Source: UBA993 sp964436815
GTDB lineage: Bacteria; Bacillota; Dethiobacteria; DTU022
Assembly (NCBI GenBank): GCA_964436815.1
Contig: CAYTER010000064.1
Span: forward strand, 1-10,095
DNA length: 10,095 bases
Direction of reading: 5' to 3'
The translations under genes and the position numbers were made by a program. Each line of letters opens with the position of its first letter. Position 1 is the stretch's first letter. The notes beneath the pieces were generated by a model. It did not search any database. It saw only the letters and a list, made by a program, of their open reading frames with translations, and was not told the origin of the DNA. Of this stretch, positions 1 through 7,487 are shown one piece after another.

Positions 1-2
1 AA

Positions 3-1838
3 CCGCCTTCGATCCGCGGCCTGAAGCGTTTTGCCGTTGAGTACGGCAAAGCCAAGGTCCTGCCTCCAGCCGCTGGTCCACAAGTAAAAGGTAAAGTAGC
101 CGTAATCGGCGCCGGTCCGGCCGGTCTCACCGCCGCTTTCGACCTGGCCCGGGCCGGGGCTTCGGTAACAGTATACGACAGGGAAAAGATGGCTGGTGGC
201 GCTGTTCGCCACTACATTCCTCTTTACCGTCTGCCCGATGAGGCAATCGATCAGGATATTGCTGAAATTGCCGAGCAGGGTGTAACTTTCAAGTATGGTG
301 TCGAGATGGGCAAAGATGTTACCATTGAAAAACTGGAGAAAGAAGGTTACGATGCAATCCTGCTGGCCATGGGCCTGCCGGTCAGCCGTGGCCTGAATAT
401 TCCCGGCACTGAGGGAGATGGAATTTTAAATGCCCTGCCCTTTCTCCAGGCGGTTAAGCGTGAAGGCTTTAAATTTAACGGTAATCCTACTGTAATCGTT
501 ATCGGCGGCGGTAATGTCGCGATGGATGTTGCCCGTTCAGCTGTCCGGGCCGGGGCCGGTAAAGTTAAACTGGCCTGCCTCGAATGCGATGAAGAGATGC
601 CCGCTTTTGATTGGGAAATTGAAGAGGCGAAAGAAGAGGGAGTGGAGTTCAACCCGTCCTGGGGGCCGAAAGCGATTGAAAGAAACAACGGCAAGATTAC
701 CGGGCTTGAAGTCGTAGAATGCTCCTGTGTCTTTGACGATAAAGGGCTTTTCAACCCGGTTTTTAACGATAGCAACAAGCAGGTCTTAACCGGTGATATC
801 GTGATTTTTGCTATTGGCCAGGGTGGTGACCCCGAGCCGGTGCGCGGTGAAATAGATATAGATGAACGTGGCCGGGTTGTATATAATGCCAAGGCGATGA
901 CGACCAGCCGCAAGGGAGTATTTGGCTGTGGCGAGATGACCATGGGTCCCGGCACGGCAGTACAGGCCATGGCCAATGGACGCCTGGCGGCTCAGGCCAT
1001 AATTAACTATCTTGAAGGAGCAGCTTTCGACAGCGCCAGCCTTGAAGAAGTAGCGGTGCTTGACAAGTTGGATCCGAAAGTAGCTGAAACTATTGAGCGT
1101 AATGAGCGTTACACCATTCCGATCATGAGCCCTGAAGAAAGAGCCCGCCACTTTAAGCAGGCGGAACTGGGTTATGATGTTGAAACAGCGATCTGTGAAG
1201 CGCGACGCTGCCTGACCTGTGCTGCAGGCGCACAGCGGATTGAGGAACTATGCGTTAACTGCCTGACCTGTGTCAGGATCTGTCCCTTTGATGTGCCAAT
1301 CATCAATGAAGACGGTACGGTTACAATCCGCAACGAGCAGTGCCAGGCCTGTGGTCTTTGCCTCAGTATCTGCCCCTGCTACGCTATTAAGTTCCGTTCA
1401 CCTTATGTGGAAGAGGCCGCCGCTTCGATCGAACCGGCAGTTCAGCAAGCTCTGGCCAAACGCAATGGTGAACCGGTTATGCTGGCTATTACCTGTGCCT
1501 ATGGGGCATTTGCCATGCCGGAATTTACGGGCAAAGAGCGTAAAAATGTTGCCCTCGTCCGCTATCCCTGCGTTGGGAAGATTGACTCGACCGAGCTGTT
1601 GAAAGCTTTCGAGCTTGGTGTTGACGGGGTCGTGGTAGTCGGCTGTGGCGAGAGTGACAAGTTCAAGTGCCAGTATAAAGATATCAGTTACTGGACAGAA
1701 AAGAGAGTTGGCCATGCAGCCGACCTGCTCGAAGCCATCGGCTTTAAGCGTGAAGTGGTAAGTTACGCTGAAATCTCCGGAGAGGAGATCGGGAACTTCG
1801 ACCAGGTTGTTGCCGAAGCTGCCGAAAAGCTCAAATAG
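3..1838 (+). CDS. Flavin/iron-sulfur oxidoreductase fusion: GltD-like FAD/NAD(P) module + ferredoxin domain + MvhD/FlpD-like domain (5' partial)
   Basis: Likely a cytoplasmic electron-transfer subunit that moves electrons between NAD(P)H, FAD and iron-sulfur partners such as heterodisulfide-reductase-like or hydrogenase complexes. The frame is open from the window edge, so the true start lies upstream; the ATG at 189 is internal because the FAD-binding GAGPAG (residues 36-41 of the visible part, bases 108-125) precedes it. A second Rossmann motif, GGGNVA (168-173), should bind NAD(P)H. A GltD-like FAD motif (GCGEMTMGPGTAVQA) follows near residues 308-322. Next come two 4Fe-4S clusters: Cys 417, 420, 423, 427 and Cys 447, 450, 453, 457. 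The last ~125 residues resemble MvhD/FlpD, with Cys 498, 523, 548 and 556 placed like that family's 2Fe-2S ligands, though the usual GCHxGDCHY is replaced by GCGESDKFKCQY. The domain calls are firm. The partner and direction of electron flow are not visible, because the upstream neighbours are off the window. Confidence 0.85.
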   Translation, partial: PPSIRGLKRFAVEYGKAKVLPPAAGPQVKGKVAVIGAGPAGLTAAFDLARAGASVTVYDREKMAGGAVRHYIPLYRLPDEAIDQDIAEIAEQGVTFKYGVEMGKDVTIEKLEKEGYDAILLAMGLPVSRGLNIPGTEGDGILNALPFLQAVKREGFKFNGNPTVIVIGGGNVAMDVARSAVRAGAGKVKLACLECDEEMPAFDWEIEEAKEEGVEFNPSWGPKAIERNNGKITGLEVVECSCVFDDKGLFNPVFNDSNKQVLTGDIVIFAIGQGGDPEPVRGEIDIDERGRVVYNAKAMTTSRKGVFGCGEMTMGPGTAVQAMANGRLAAQAIINYLEGAAFDSASLEEVAVLDKLDPKVAETIERNERYTIPIMSPEERARHFKQAELGYDVETAICEARRCLTCAAGAQRIEELCVNCLTCVRICPFDVPIINEDGTVTIRNEQCQACGLCLSICPCYAIKFRSPYVEEAAASIEPAVQQALAKRNGEPVMLAITCAYGAFAMPEFTGKERKNVALVRYPCVGKIDSTELLKAFELGVDGVVVVGCGESDKFKCQYKDISYWTEKRVGHAADLLEAIGFKREVVSYAEISGEEIGNFDQVVAEAAEKLK

Positions 1839-1878
1839 TAAGCATTTTATAAAGCTGCCGATTTGAAAGTAGCAACCC

Positions 1879-1914
1879 AGCCCCGGCAACCTCGAAGCTG
1901 CCGGGGCTTCTGTT
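1879..1914 (+). terminator. Probable intrinsic terminator after the oxidoreductase fusion
   Basis: A perfect 10-bp stem is formed by AGCCCCGGCA (1879-1888) and TGCCGGGGCT (1899-1908), with a 10-base loop. The downstream tail TTCTGTT is only moderately T-rich, so termination may be incomplete. It lies 40 bases after the oxidoreductase stop and before dnaG, separating the two units. No convincing dnaG promoter is visible between it and 1940, so some readthrough into dnaG is possible. Confidence 0.6.
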
Positions 1915-1939
1915 ACGCATCATCATCAGGCTGAAAGAC

Positions 1940-1944
1940 AGGTG
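1940..1944 (+). promoter_or_regulatory. Ribosome binding site deciding the dnaG start
   Basis: AGGTG ends 6 bases before the ATG at 1951, an ideal spacing. The longer in-frame GTG at 1942 lies inside this site and has no good ribosome binding site of its own, so the ATG at 1951 is preferred. Confidence 0.6.
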
Positions 1945-1950
1945 CTGGTA

Positions 1951-3536
1951 ATGCCGCAGGGCATCGCGGAAGAGATAATTGATGAAATCAGGCAGCGCAC
2001 CGATCTGGTTACCCTGGTGGGCGAGTTTCTCAAGCTGGAGCGGCGGGGCAAAAACATGGTTGGCCTCTGCCCCTTTCACAACGAGAAGACTCCGTCATTT
2101 ACCGTTTCACCGGATAAGCAGCTTTATCACTGTTTCGGCTGTGGTGCTTCAGGCAATGCTTTCACCCTGATCATGGAACTGGAGAAGATGACTTTTCCGG
2201 AAGCGGCCCGCTACCTGGCTCAGCGAGTCCAGGTCAGGATTCCTGAGCGCCGGGAAGCGCCGACGGCAAAAGAACGGCTGCAGGAGAAAGTATTTAATAT
2301 TAACCTGGTTGCCGCCCGTTATTATGCTTATTGCCTGAAAAACACCCCGGGGGGTAAAAAAGCTTACTTCTATCTGCAAAAGCGCGGAATAAGTGAAGAG
2401 TCTGTCGAGCGCTTCATGCTTGGGTTTGCCCCCGCCGGATGGACCGGATTTTATGATTTTGCAGTTAAGAAAGGGGCTTCACCGGAACTGATGCTTAAAG
2501 CCGGTTTGATCAATCCCGGCCGCGAAAAAGGGTATTATGATCGTTTCCGAAACCGGGTAATCTTTCCAATTTTTAATATCAATGGTAAAGTTGCCGGCTT
2601 CGGGGGCCGGGCTATGGTTGCCGGAGAGAAGGAAGGTCCCAAGTATTTGAATTCACCCCAGAGCCCGGTTTTTGACAAGAGCGCCATCCTTTACGGACTT
2701 AATTTTGCCCGCGATGAAATCAGACGCCGTAAGAAAGCGGTCGTCATGGAGGGCTATACCGATGTCATTGCCGCCCATCAGGCCGGAATCAAAAATGCCG
2801 TTGCCTCATTGGGTACCGCGCTGACTGAAGAACAGAGCCGCCTGCTCCGTTACCAGGCCGATACAGTGGTAACAGCTTATGACTCCGACAGCGCCGGGGA
2901 GGCTGCCACCTGGAGAGGCCTGACGATCCTCCAGTCAACCGGCTGTTTGGTGCAGATNNNNNNNNNNNNNNNNNNNNNNNNNNNNNNNNNNNNNNNNNNN
3001 NNNNNNNNNNNNNNNNNNNNNNNNNNNNNNNNNNNNNNNNNNNNNNNNNNNNNNNNNAGATCGCGATCAGCGCTGCTGAAAAAATATTAATCTCTTTGAT
3101 GCTTCAGAGCAAGGAGATAGCCGAAAAAGGGCGAAAACTACTTAAATCGGATTATCATTCTGATCCGCGGGTCGAAAATATTTTCAAAGAAATTTGGAAC
3201 CTCTATGAAGCGGGGGAAGTCTTCACTGCTGAAAAGTTTCTTAACCGCTTTGATGACCCGCAGATAGTCAGGATTTTAACTGCCGCGGCAACCGATCCTG
3301 CTTTGCAGGATTTGGAGCCACGAACGGCGAAGCGTATGGCTGAAGATTCATTAAGTAAATTAAAAAGAGCCTGGATTGAAAGAAAACAGTTGGAGCTGCA
3401 AAGAAAAATTCGGGAACTGACCGCTGCCGGTCAGATCGAGAAGATAGATGCGTTATTACGGGAAAGTCAGCAGCTTATAACCGATAACAATTACAGCCCC
3501 GGCCGTTCAGGAGAAGGAGGGGATTTCAGTGGCTAA
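1951..3536 (+). CDS. dnaG: DNA primase DnaG (interrupted by a 100-N assembly gap)
   Basis: Synthesises RNA primers at the replication fork together with the replicative helicase. Counting from the ATG at 1951, the N-terminal zinc-binding domain has Cys40, His43, Cys61 and Cys64. The basic stretch RFRNRVIFPI at 198-207 belongs to the RNA polymerase core. The TOPRIM metal site is visible as Glu267 in VVMEGYTDV and Asp311/Asp313 in YDSDSAG. After the gap the frame shifts by one: translation resumes at 3060 with IAISAAEKILISLMLQ, the start of the C-terminal helicase-binding domain, and runs to TAA at 3534-3536. About 335 residues lie before the gap and 158 after, against roughly 600 for the family, so about 100 residues are missing. 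The frame change comes from the arbitrary gap length and is not evidence of a mutation. The 3' end overlaps rpoD by 8 bases, the usual Firmicute arrangement. Confidence 0.95.
2958..3057. other. Assembly gap of 100 N inside dnaG
   Basis: Exactly 100 N, a common placeholder for a scaffold gap of unknown size. The dnaG codon phase before the gap (starts at positions 1 mod 3) and after it (0 mod 3) disagree, so the true length should be 2 mod 3 if the gene is intact. Comparison with the usual primase length suggests roughly 300-350 real bases. Confidence 0.9.
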
Positions 3537-4665
3537 GGACGCAGAAAAAGTTATATCCCTTGAAGAAGCACAGCAGAAGCTTTTTGAAAAAGCCAAAGGT
3601 AAGGGTTCGATCAACTATAAGGAGATCATTGAAACCCTTCAGCCCTTTGAGCTGAGTGTTGAAGCGCTTGATAATTTTTATGATCGCCTTGCCCAGCACA
3701 ATATCGACATTATCGATGATCTATCCGCCGACGACGATGAAGAGTCAGTCAGCGATGACGATAGCGACAGCGATGAAGAATCTGCGGAAAAAACTGAAAC
3801 AGAGACAGCGGTGAAACTTACTGCGGCCGAAGGGGTTGCCGTAAATGATCCGGTCAGGATGTATTTAAAGGAGATCGGTAAAATTCCGCTGCTCACTTCA
3901 GAAGAAGAAGTCGAGCTGGCCAAGATGATTGAGGAGAACAGCGAGGAAGCCCGTCGCCGGTTGGCTGAAGCCAACCTGCGCCTGGTGGTCAGTATCGCCA
4001 AAAAATATGTGGGCAGGGGTATGTTGTTTCTGGATCTGATCCAGGAAGGAAACCTCGGACTGATTAAAGCGGTGGAGAAGTTTGATTACCGCAAGGGTTA
4101 CAAGTTCAGCACTTACGCAACCTGGTGGATCCGCCAGGCAATAACCAGGGCAATTGCCGACCAGGCCCGCACGATCAGAATACCTGTTCATATGGTTGAA
4201 ACGATCAACAAATTGATCCGCATTTCCCGTCAGCTGGTCCAGGAGCTGGGCCGTGAACCGCTGCCGGAAGAAATTGCCGAGGAAATGAACATCAGCGAGG
4301 AGCGGGTACGGGAGATTCTCAAGATTGCCCAGGAGCCGGTTTCGCTGGAAACCCCGATTGGTGAAGAGGACGACAGTCACTTAGGTGATTTTATAGAAGA
4401 CCAGGAAGCCCAGGCTCCGGCCGACGCCGCAGCTTTTGAACTGCTGAAAGAGCAGCTTGAAGATGTGCTTGATACCCTGTCGGCGAGGGAAGAGAAGGTC
4501 TTGCGTCTGCGCTTTGGCTTGGATGACGGCCGTTCAAGAACCCTTGAGGAAGTCGGTCAGTACTTCGGGGTAACCAGGGAGAGAATCCGCCAGATTGAAG
4601 CCAAGGCCCTGCGAAAACTACGCCATCCCATGCGCAGCAAACGACTGCGCGATTACCTGGAATAA
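3529..4665 (+). CDS. rpoD: Housekeeping RNA polymerase sigma factor RpoD/SigA
   Basis: Directs RNA polymerase core to the main class of promoters. It has 378 residues, typical for Firmicute SigA. Region 1.1 covers about 1-60 and is followed by an acidic linker (62-92). Region 1.2 starts near 104 (NDPVRMYLKEIGKIPLLT). Region 2 spans about 143-215, including the core-binding LFLDLIQEGNLGLIKAVEKF and the -10 recognition helix around FSTYATWWIRQAITRAI (193-209). Region 3 runs to about 300. Region 4 has the -35 binding helix-turn-helix at about 338-364 (TLEEVGQYFGVTRERIRQIE). The GTG start at 3529 is supported by GAGAAGGAGGGG at 3511-3522, 6 bases upstream, and by family alignment. It overlaps the dnaG stop by 8 bases, so the two are probably co-transcribed and translationally coupled. 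A strong terminator follows. Confidence 0.97.
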   Translation: MAKDAEKVISLEEAQQKLFEKAKGKGSINYKEIIETLQPFELSVEALDNFYDRLAQHNIDIIDDLSADDDEESVSDDDSDSDEESAEKTETETAVKLTAAEGVAVNDPVRMYLKEIGKIPLLTSEEEVELAKMIEENSEEARRRLAEANLRLVVSIAKKYVGRGMLFLDLIQEGNLGLIKAVEKFDYRKGYKFSTYATWWIRQAITRAIADQARTIRIPVHMVETINKLIRISRQLVQELGREPLPEEIAEEMNISEERVREILKIAQEPVSLETPIGEEDDSHLGDFIEDQEAQAPADAAAFELLKEQLEDVLDTLSAREEKVLRLRFGLDDGRSRTLEEVGQYFGVTRERIRQIEAKALRKLRHPMRSKRLRDYLE

Positions 4666-4685
4666 GTCTTTATGATCGGCGAACG

Positions 4686-4715
4686 GCGGTGGGAGTTCTC
4701 TCCCGCCGCTTTTTT
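4686..4715 (+). terminator. Intrinsic terminator of the dnaG-rpoD operon
   Basis: The 10-bp stem GCGGTGGGAG (4686-4695) / CTCCCGCCGC (4700-4709) has one G-T pair and a 4-base loop TTCT, followed immediately by six T (4710-4715). It lies 20 bases past the rpoD stop. On the minus strand the same hairpin is not followed by a T run, so it should not be an efficient terminator for the convergent ilvD-like gene. Confidence 0.9.
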
Positions 4716-4719
4716 CTGT

Positions 4720-6399
4720 TTATTTAAGGATCGCGCCCTGGGAAGCGCTGGTGGCCAGGCGGCGGTAGCGCTCCAGGAGACCTGGTGGAAAATCTTTTTC
4801 AGGGGCGCTCGGTTTACGGCGCGTTAACTCATCCGACGGTATCAGCAGCTCCAGGCGCTGTTGCGGCAGGTCGATCAGGATCTGATCGCCATTTTGGACC
4901 AAAGCCAACGGTCCACCTGCGGCTGCTTCAGGTGACACATGGCCGATACAGAGACCACGGGAAGAGCCGGAAAAACGACCATCGGTAACCACGGCTGCCC
5001 CCCCACTCTTCATGCCTGCTAGCAGGGCGCTCAGCATATGCATTTCCCTCATCCCCGGTCCTCCTGAAGGTCCTTCATAGCGCACGACGATAATCGCACC
5101 CTGCTTAATCTTACCGGCGAGGGTTGCTTCGACTGCTTTCTCGAGACTGTCAAATACTACTGCCGGACCTTTAATTACTGATAAACCCTTGTCAACAGCA
5201 GCAGTTTTGATTACCGCGCCTGCCGGAGCGAGGTTGCCGTACAGAACAGACAGGCCACCTTTTGGGTGAAGAGGCTTTTCAAGGGGTAAAATTACCCGCC
5301 GTTTGCTCCTTGATCCCCGACGCATAGCGGCTATATTGGCAATCTCGGCGATGGTCTGTCCGGAGACTGTCGTGAGCTTTAAGTTCAGAAGTTTATGCAA
5401 CTCGTGAAAGAGGGCTGGAATGCCACCCTCCCGATCCAGCTCTGCAACCGGATAACGTCCGCCCGGCAGCAGATCGCAGAGGTGGGGCACCTGCTTCGAT
5501 AGGCGGTCAAAATCGTTTAATTCAAGCTCAGCAGATGCTTCCCTGGCCAGGGCCAGCAGGTGAAGAATGCTGTTTGTTGAGCCGCCGAGGGCCATGTCAA
5601 CCGTAACAGCATTAAGCAGCGCGTCCCTGGTAACAATCTGCCTGACTGTGATTTCCTGTTTAACCAGTTCCACGATTTTTTCGCCGGATGCTCTTGCCAG
5701 GCGCATTTTAAGGGCACTACGCGCCGGTGCGCTGCCCATACCGGGCAGAGTCATGCCCATCGCTTCACCGAGAAGCGACATGGTGTTGGCCGTGCCGAGC
5801 ATGGCGCAACTTCCAGCCCCGGGTATGGCGGCTTCTTCAATCTCACTTAGATCAGTAACCTCAAGCTTACCGGCAGCAGCAGCTCCGGCAAATTCTCGCA
5901 TACTGCTTAAAGTGATATTTTCATAAGGGCCCCAGTTACCGGCCGGCATGCAGCCCGATGTGACCAGGATCGCCGGTAAGTTGAGACGCAGGGCACCCAT
6001 CAGCTGGCCGGGGACAATTTTATCACAGCCGCACAGCAGGACCAGGCCATCAAGGCAGTGAGAACGAGCCATCACTTCCACCGTATCGGCAATTACTTCA
6101 CGGCTGGGCAGGGAATAACCCATGCCGCCGTGGCCCTGGGCCAGCCCGTCACAGACTGCACAGGTATGAAACTCCCGGGCGATACCCCCGGCAGCGGCAA
6201 TCCCTTCACGGATTACAGCAGCCAGTTCATTTAAATGCAGATGACCGGGAACCAGATCGGTAAAAGAGTTAACCACTCCGATCAGCGGTTTTTCGAGGTC
6301 GGGGCGATTAAGACCCAAACCGAATAGCAGTGCCCGGTGAGCAGCCCTTTCGGTTCCTTTGGTCAGGTTAAAGCTCGGCTGTTTTTCGCTCTTTTTCAA
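4720..6399 (-). CDS. IlvD/Edd-family dehydratase (dihydroxy-acid dehydratase or sugar-acid dehydratase)
   Basis: The family removes water from 2,3-dihydroxy acids to give 2-keto acids, using an iron-sulfur cluster. The 559 residues match bacterial IlvD (about 550-615). Visible motifs are NSFTDLVPGHLHL (44-56), YSLPSRE (95-101), the cluster cysteines Cys125 in GCDK and Cys198 in GAGSCAM, YEGPSGGPGMREM (441-453), and DGRFSGSSRG (473-482) with the active-site Ser. The VPGH motif replaces the Cys found in 2Fe-2S enzymes such as that of Mycobacterium and resembles the oxygen-sensitive E. coli type, which fits an anaerobe. The start is TTG at 6399, with AGGAG (6410-6414) lying in the end of the preceding gene; only 5 bases separate the two genes. 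Motifs favour IlvD itself, but its operon partners (Gfo/Idh, ThDP enzyme, divergent sugar symporter) favour a sugar-acid substrate. The family is certain and the substrate is not. Confidence 0.88.
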   Translation of the reverse strand: MKKSEKQPSFNLTKGTERAAHRALLFGLGLNRPDLEKPLIGVVNSFTDLVPGHLHLNELAAVIREGIAAAGGIAREFHTCAVCDGLAQGHGGMGYSLPSREVIADTVEVMARSHCLDGLVLLCGCDKIVPGQLMGALRLNLPAILVTSGCMPAGNWGPYENITLSSMREFAGAAAAGKLEVTDLSEIEEAAIPGAGSCAMLGTANTMSLLGEAMGMTLPGMGSAPARSALKMRLARASGEKIVELVKQEITVRQIVTRDALLNAVTVDMALGGSTNSILHLLALAREASAELELNDFDRLSKQVPHLCDLLPGGRYPVAELDREGGIPALFHELHKLLNLKLTTVSGQTIAEIANIAAMRRGSRSKRRVILPLEKPLHPKGGLSVLYGNLAPAGAVIKTAAVDKGLSVIKGPAVVFDSLEKAVEATLAGKIKQGAIIVVRYEGPSGGPGMREMHMLSALLAGMKSGGAAVVTDGRFSGSSRGLCIGHVSPEAAAGGPLALVQNGDQILIDLPQQRLELLIPSDELTRRKPSAPEKDFPPGLLERYRRLATSASQGAILK

Positions 6400-6404
6400 G
6401 GTTG

Positions 6405-7487
6405 TTATTCTCCTAAATCATAGTCAGTCTCTAAGTAGATGGTTTCACCGCTGCAGGCCGATTCCCTGATCGCCAGGGTAAACTCCAGGGCGGCCTTGCC
6501 ATTCTTACCGCTCAATCGTGCTTTTCTTCCTTCATTTAAAGCCGCTAGCAGGTCAGCGGTGGCGGCGATAAAACTTTCCTCCCACCCTGATGAAACATTC
6601 TCAAAAGCCGTGGTGCGGCCGTCGCAATAAAGCTCTACAGGGGGACGGTTTTGCAGCCGTCCGGTACAGCGGTTGACGAAGATGATGCCTTTGCTTCCGG
6701 TTATCTCCAGGCGGCTCTCGTCGGCGTAATGGTTTGTTTCTATCTCTAACTCCGGTGCCATTACTACATCCATATTCCCGTATGTTTTTTCTCTTCGGTA
6801 TTTCCAGATCACCATCGCCGGCACATCGACCAGCAGGCCGCTGCCCGGGAAGACCTCGCTCTGGTCTGACCAGGCATGAACTTTCTCAATCGCACCCAGG
6901 AGATAAAGGGCCAGTGAGCAATTGTGATAATTGTGATCGAACATAATCGGACAACCACCCCCGGTCTGGGGATTAAAGCGCCATTGCCAGGCATCAAGGG
7001 GTACATCCCAGGCCCCGGCTCCGCGACCGCAGCGCACCCTGAGATTAAAGGAGATCGGTACACCGATTTCACCGGCATCGATCAGCTCCCTGGCTTTTAC
7101 GTATGGTGGATAGTAGACAAAATTTTCATAGACTCTCAAGCTGACTTTTGCTTCGTCAGCAGCTTTGATAACCCGATCTGCTTCCTCGAGATTTAGGGCC
7201 ATCGGTTTCTGGAGCGAAATGTGTTTGCCGGCTCGTGCTGCCGCTATAGCCATTTCGCAGTGCAGGTGATGAGGGGTAAGGATTTCTACCAGGTGAACAG
7301 CCGGATCGGTCAGTGCTTCTTCGTAGCTTTGAAAAATTTTTTCCGCCTGCCAGAGCGCTCCCCTGGTTTTTGCTTTTTCCGGGTCCGGATCATAAACACC
7401 GTAGATTCGGCCGGCAGGATTATCCTGGTAGCCGAGAGCATGCAGATCGGATATCCGGCCACAGCCGGCGAAAACCGCATTGATCAT
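6405..7487 (-). CDS. Gfo/Idh/MocA-family NAD(P)-dependent oxidoreductase
   Basis: This family oxidises or reduces hydroxyl groups on sugars, inositols, sugar acids and related cyclic polyols with NAD(P). The 360 residues are a normal length. The N-terminal Rossmann fold starts with FAGCGRISDLH (6-16), followed by the characteristic TPHHLH (71-76) and the catalytic lysine motif QKP (93-95; most members have EKP, so the Glu is replaced by Gln while the Lys is kept). The C-terminal domain has the conserved GG...D...H pattern as GGGCPIMFDHNYHN (176-189), with Asp184 and His188 the likely catalytic pair. The ATG at 7487 overlaps the apparent TGA of the upstream ThDP gene as ATGA, and the stop lies 5 bases before the dehydratase start, so it is the middle gene of one operon. 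The substrate cannot be deduced; a sugar or sugar-acid dehydrogenase is the simplest inference. Confidence 0.88.
   Translation of the reverse strand: MINAVFAGCGRISDLHALGYQDNPAGRIYGVYDPDPEKAKTRGALWQAEKIFQSYEEALTDPAVHLVEILTPHHLHCEMAIAAARAGKHISLQKPMALNLEEADRVIKAADEAKVSLRVYENFVYYPPYVKARELIDAGEIGVPISFNLRVRCGRGAGAWDVPLDAWQWRFNPQTGGGCPIMFDHNYHNCSLALYLLGAIEKVHAWSDQSEVFPGSGLLVDVPAMVIWKYRREKTYGNMDVVMAPELEIETNHYADESRLEITGSKGIIFVNRCTGRLQNRPPVELYCDGRTTAFENVSSGWEESFIAATADLLAALNEGRKARLSGKNGKAALEFTLAIRESACSGETIYLETDYDLGE
6410..6414 (-). promoter_or_regulatory. Ribosome binding site for the TTG-started dehydratase gene
   Basis: AGGAG on the minus strand ends 10 bases before the TTG at 6399, slightly long spacing. 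It lies within the last codons of the upstream dehydrogenase (Leu-Gly-Glu-stop), which suggests translational coupling. No ATG or GTG alternative fits the conserved N-terminus. Confidence 0.55.

Noticed and set aside
347..1151. Long open frames on the minus strand opposite the oxidoreductase fusion.
   Set aside because: They are shadows of the plus-strand gene, which has strong domain motifs; their translations show no recognisable family and they lack ribosome binding sites.
3096..3536. A separate small gene starting at TTG 3096.
   Set aside because: The frame is open upstream to the gap edge and the sequence is the DnaG helicase-binding domain, so it is the 3' part of dnaG.
3678..4380. Minus-strand open frames opposite rpoD, one serine-rich.
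   Set aside because: The serine richness is the antisense of the acidic GAT/GAA-rich sigma linker; there is no independent coding evidence.
3865..7060. A 16-base exact repeat, TTAAAGGAGATCGGTA, at 3865-3880 (in rpoD) and 7045-7060 (in the Gfo/Idh gene, antisense).
   Set aside because: Both copies are inside conserved coding sequence on opposite strands and encode unrelated peptides, with no further similarity around them. Chance is the simplest explanation.
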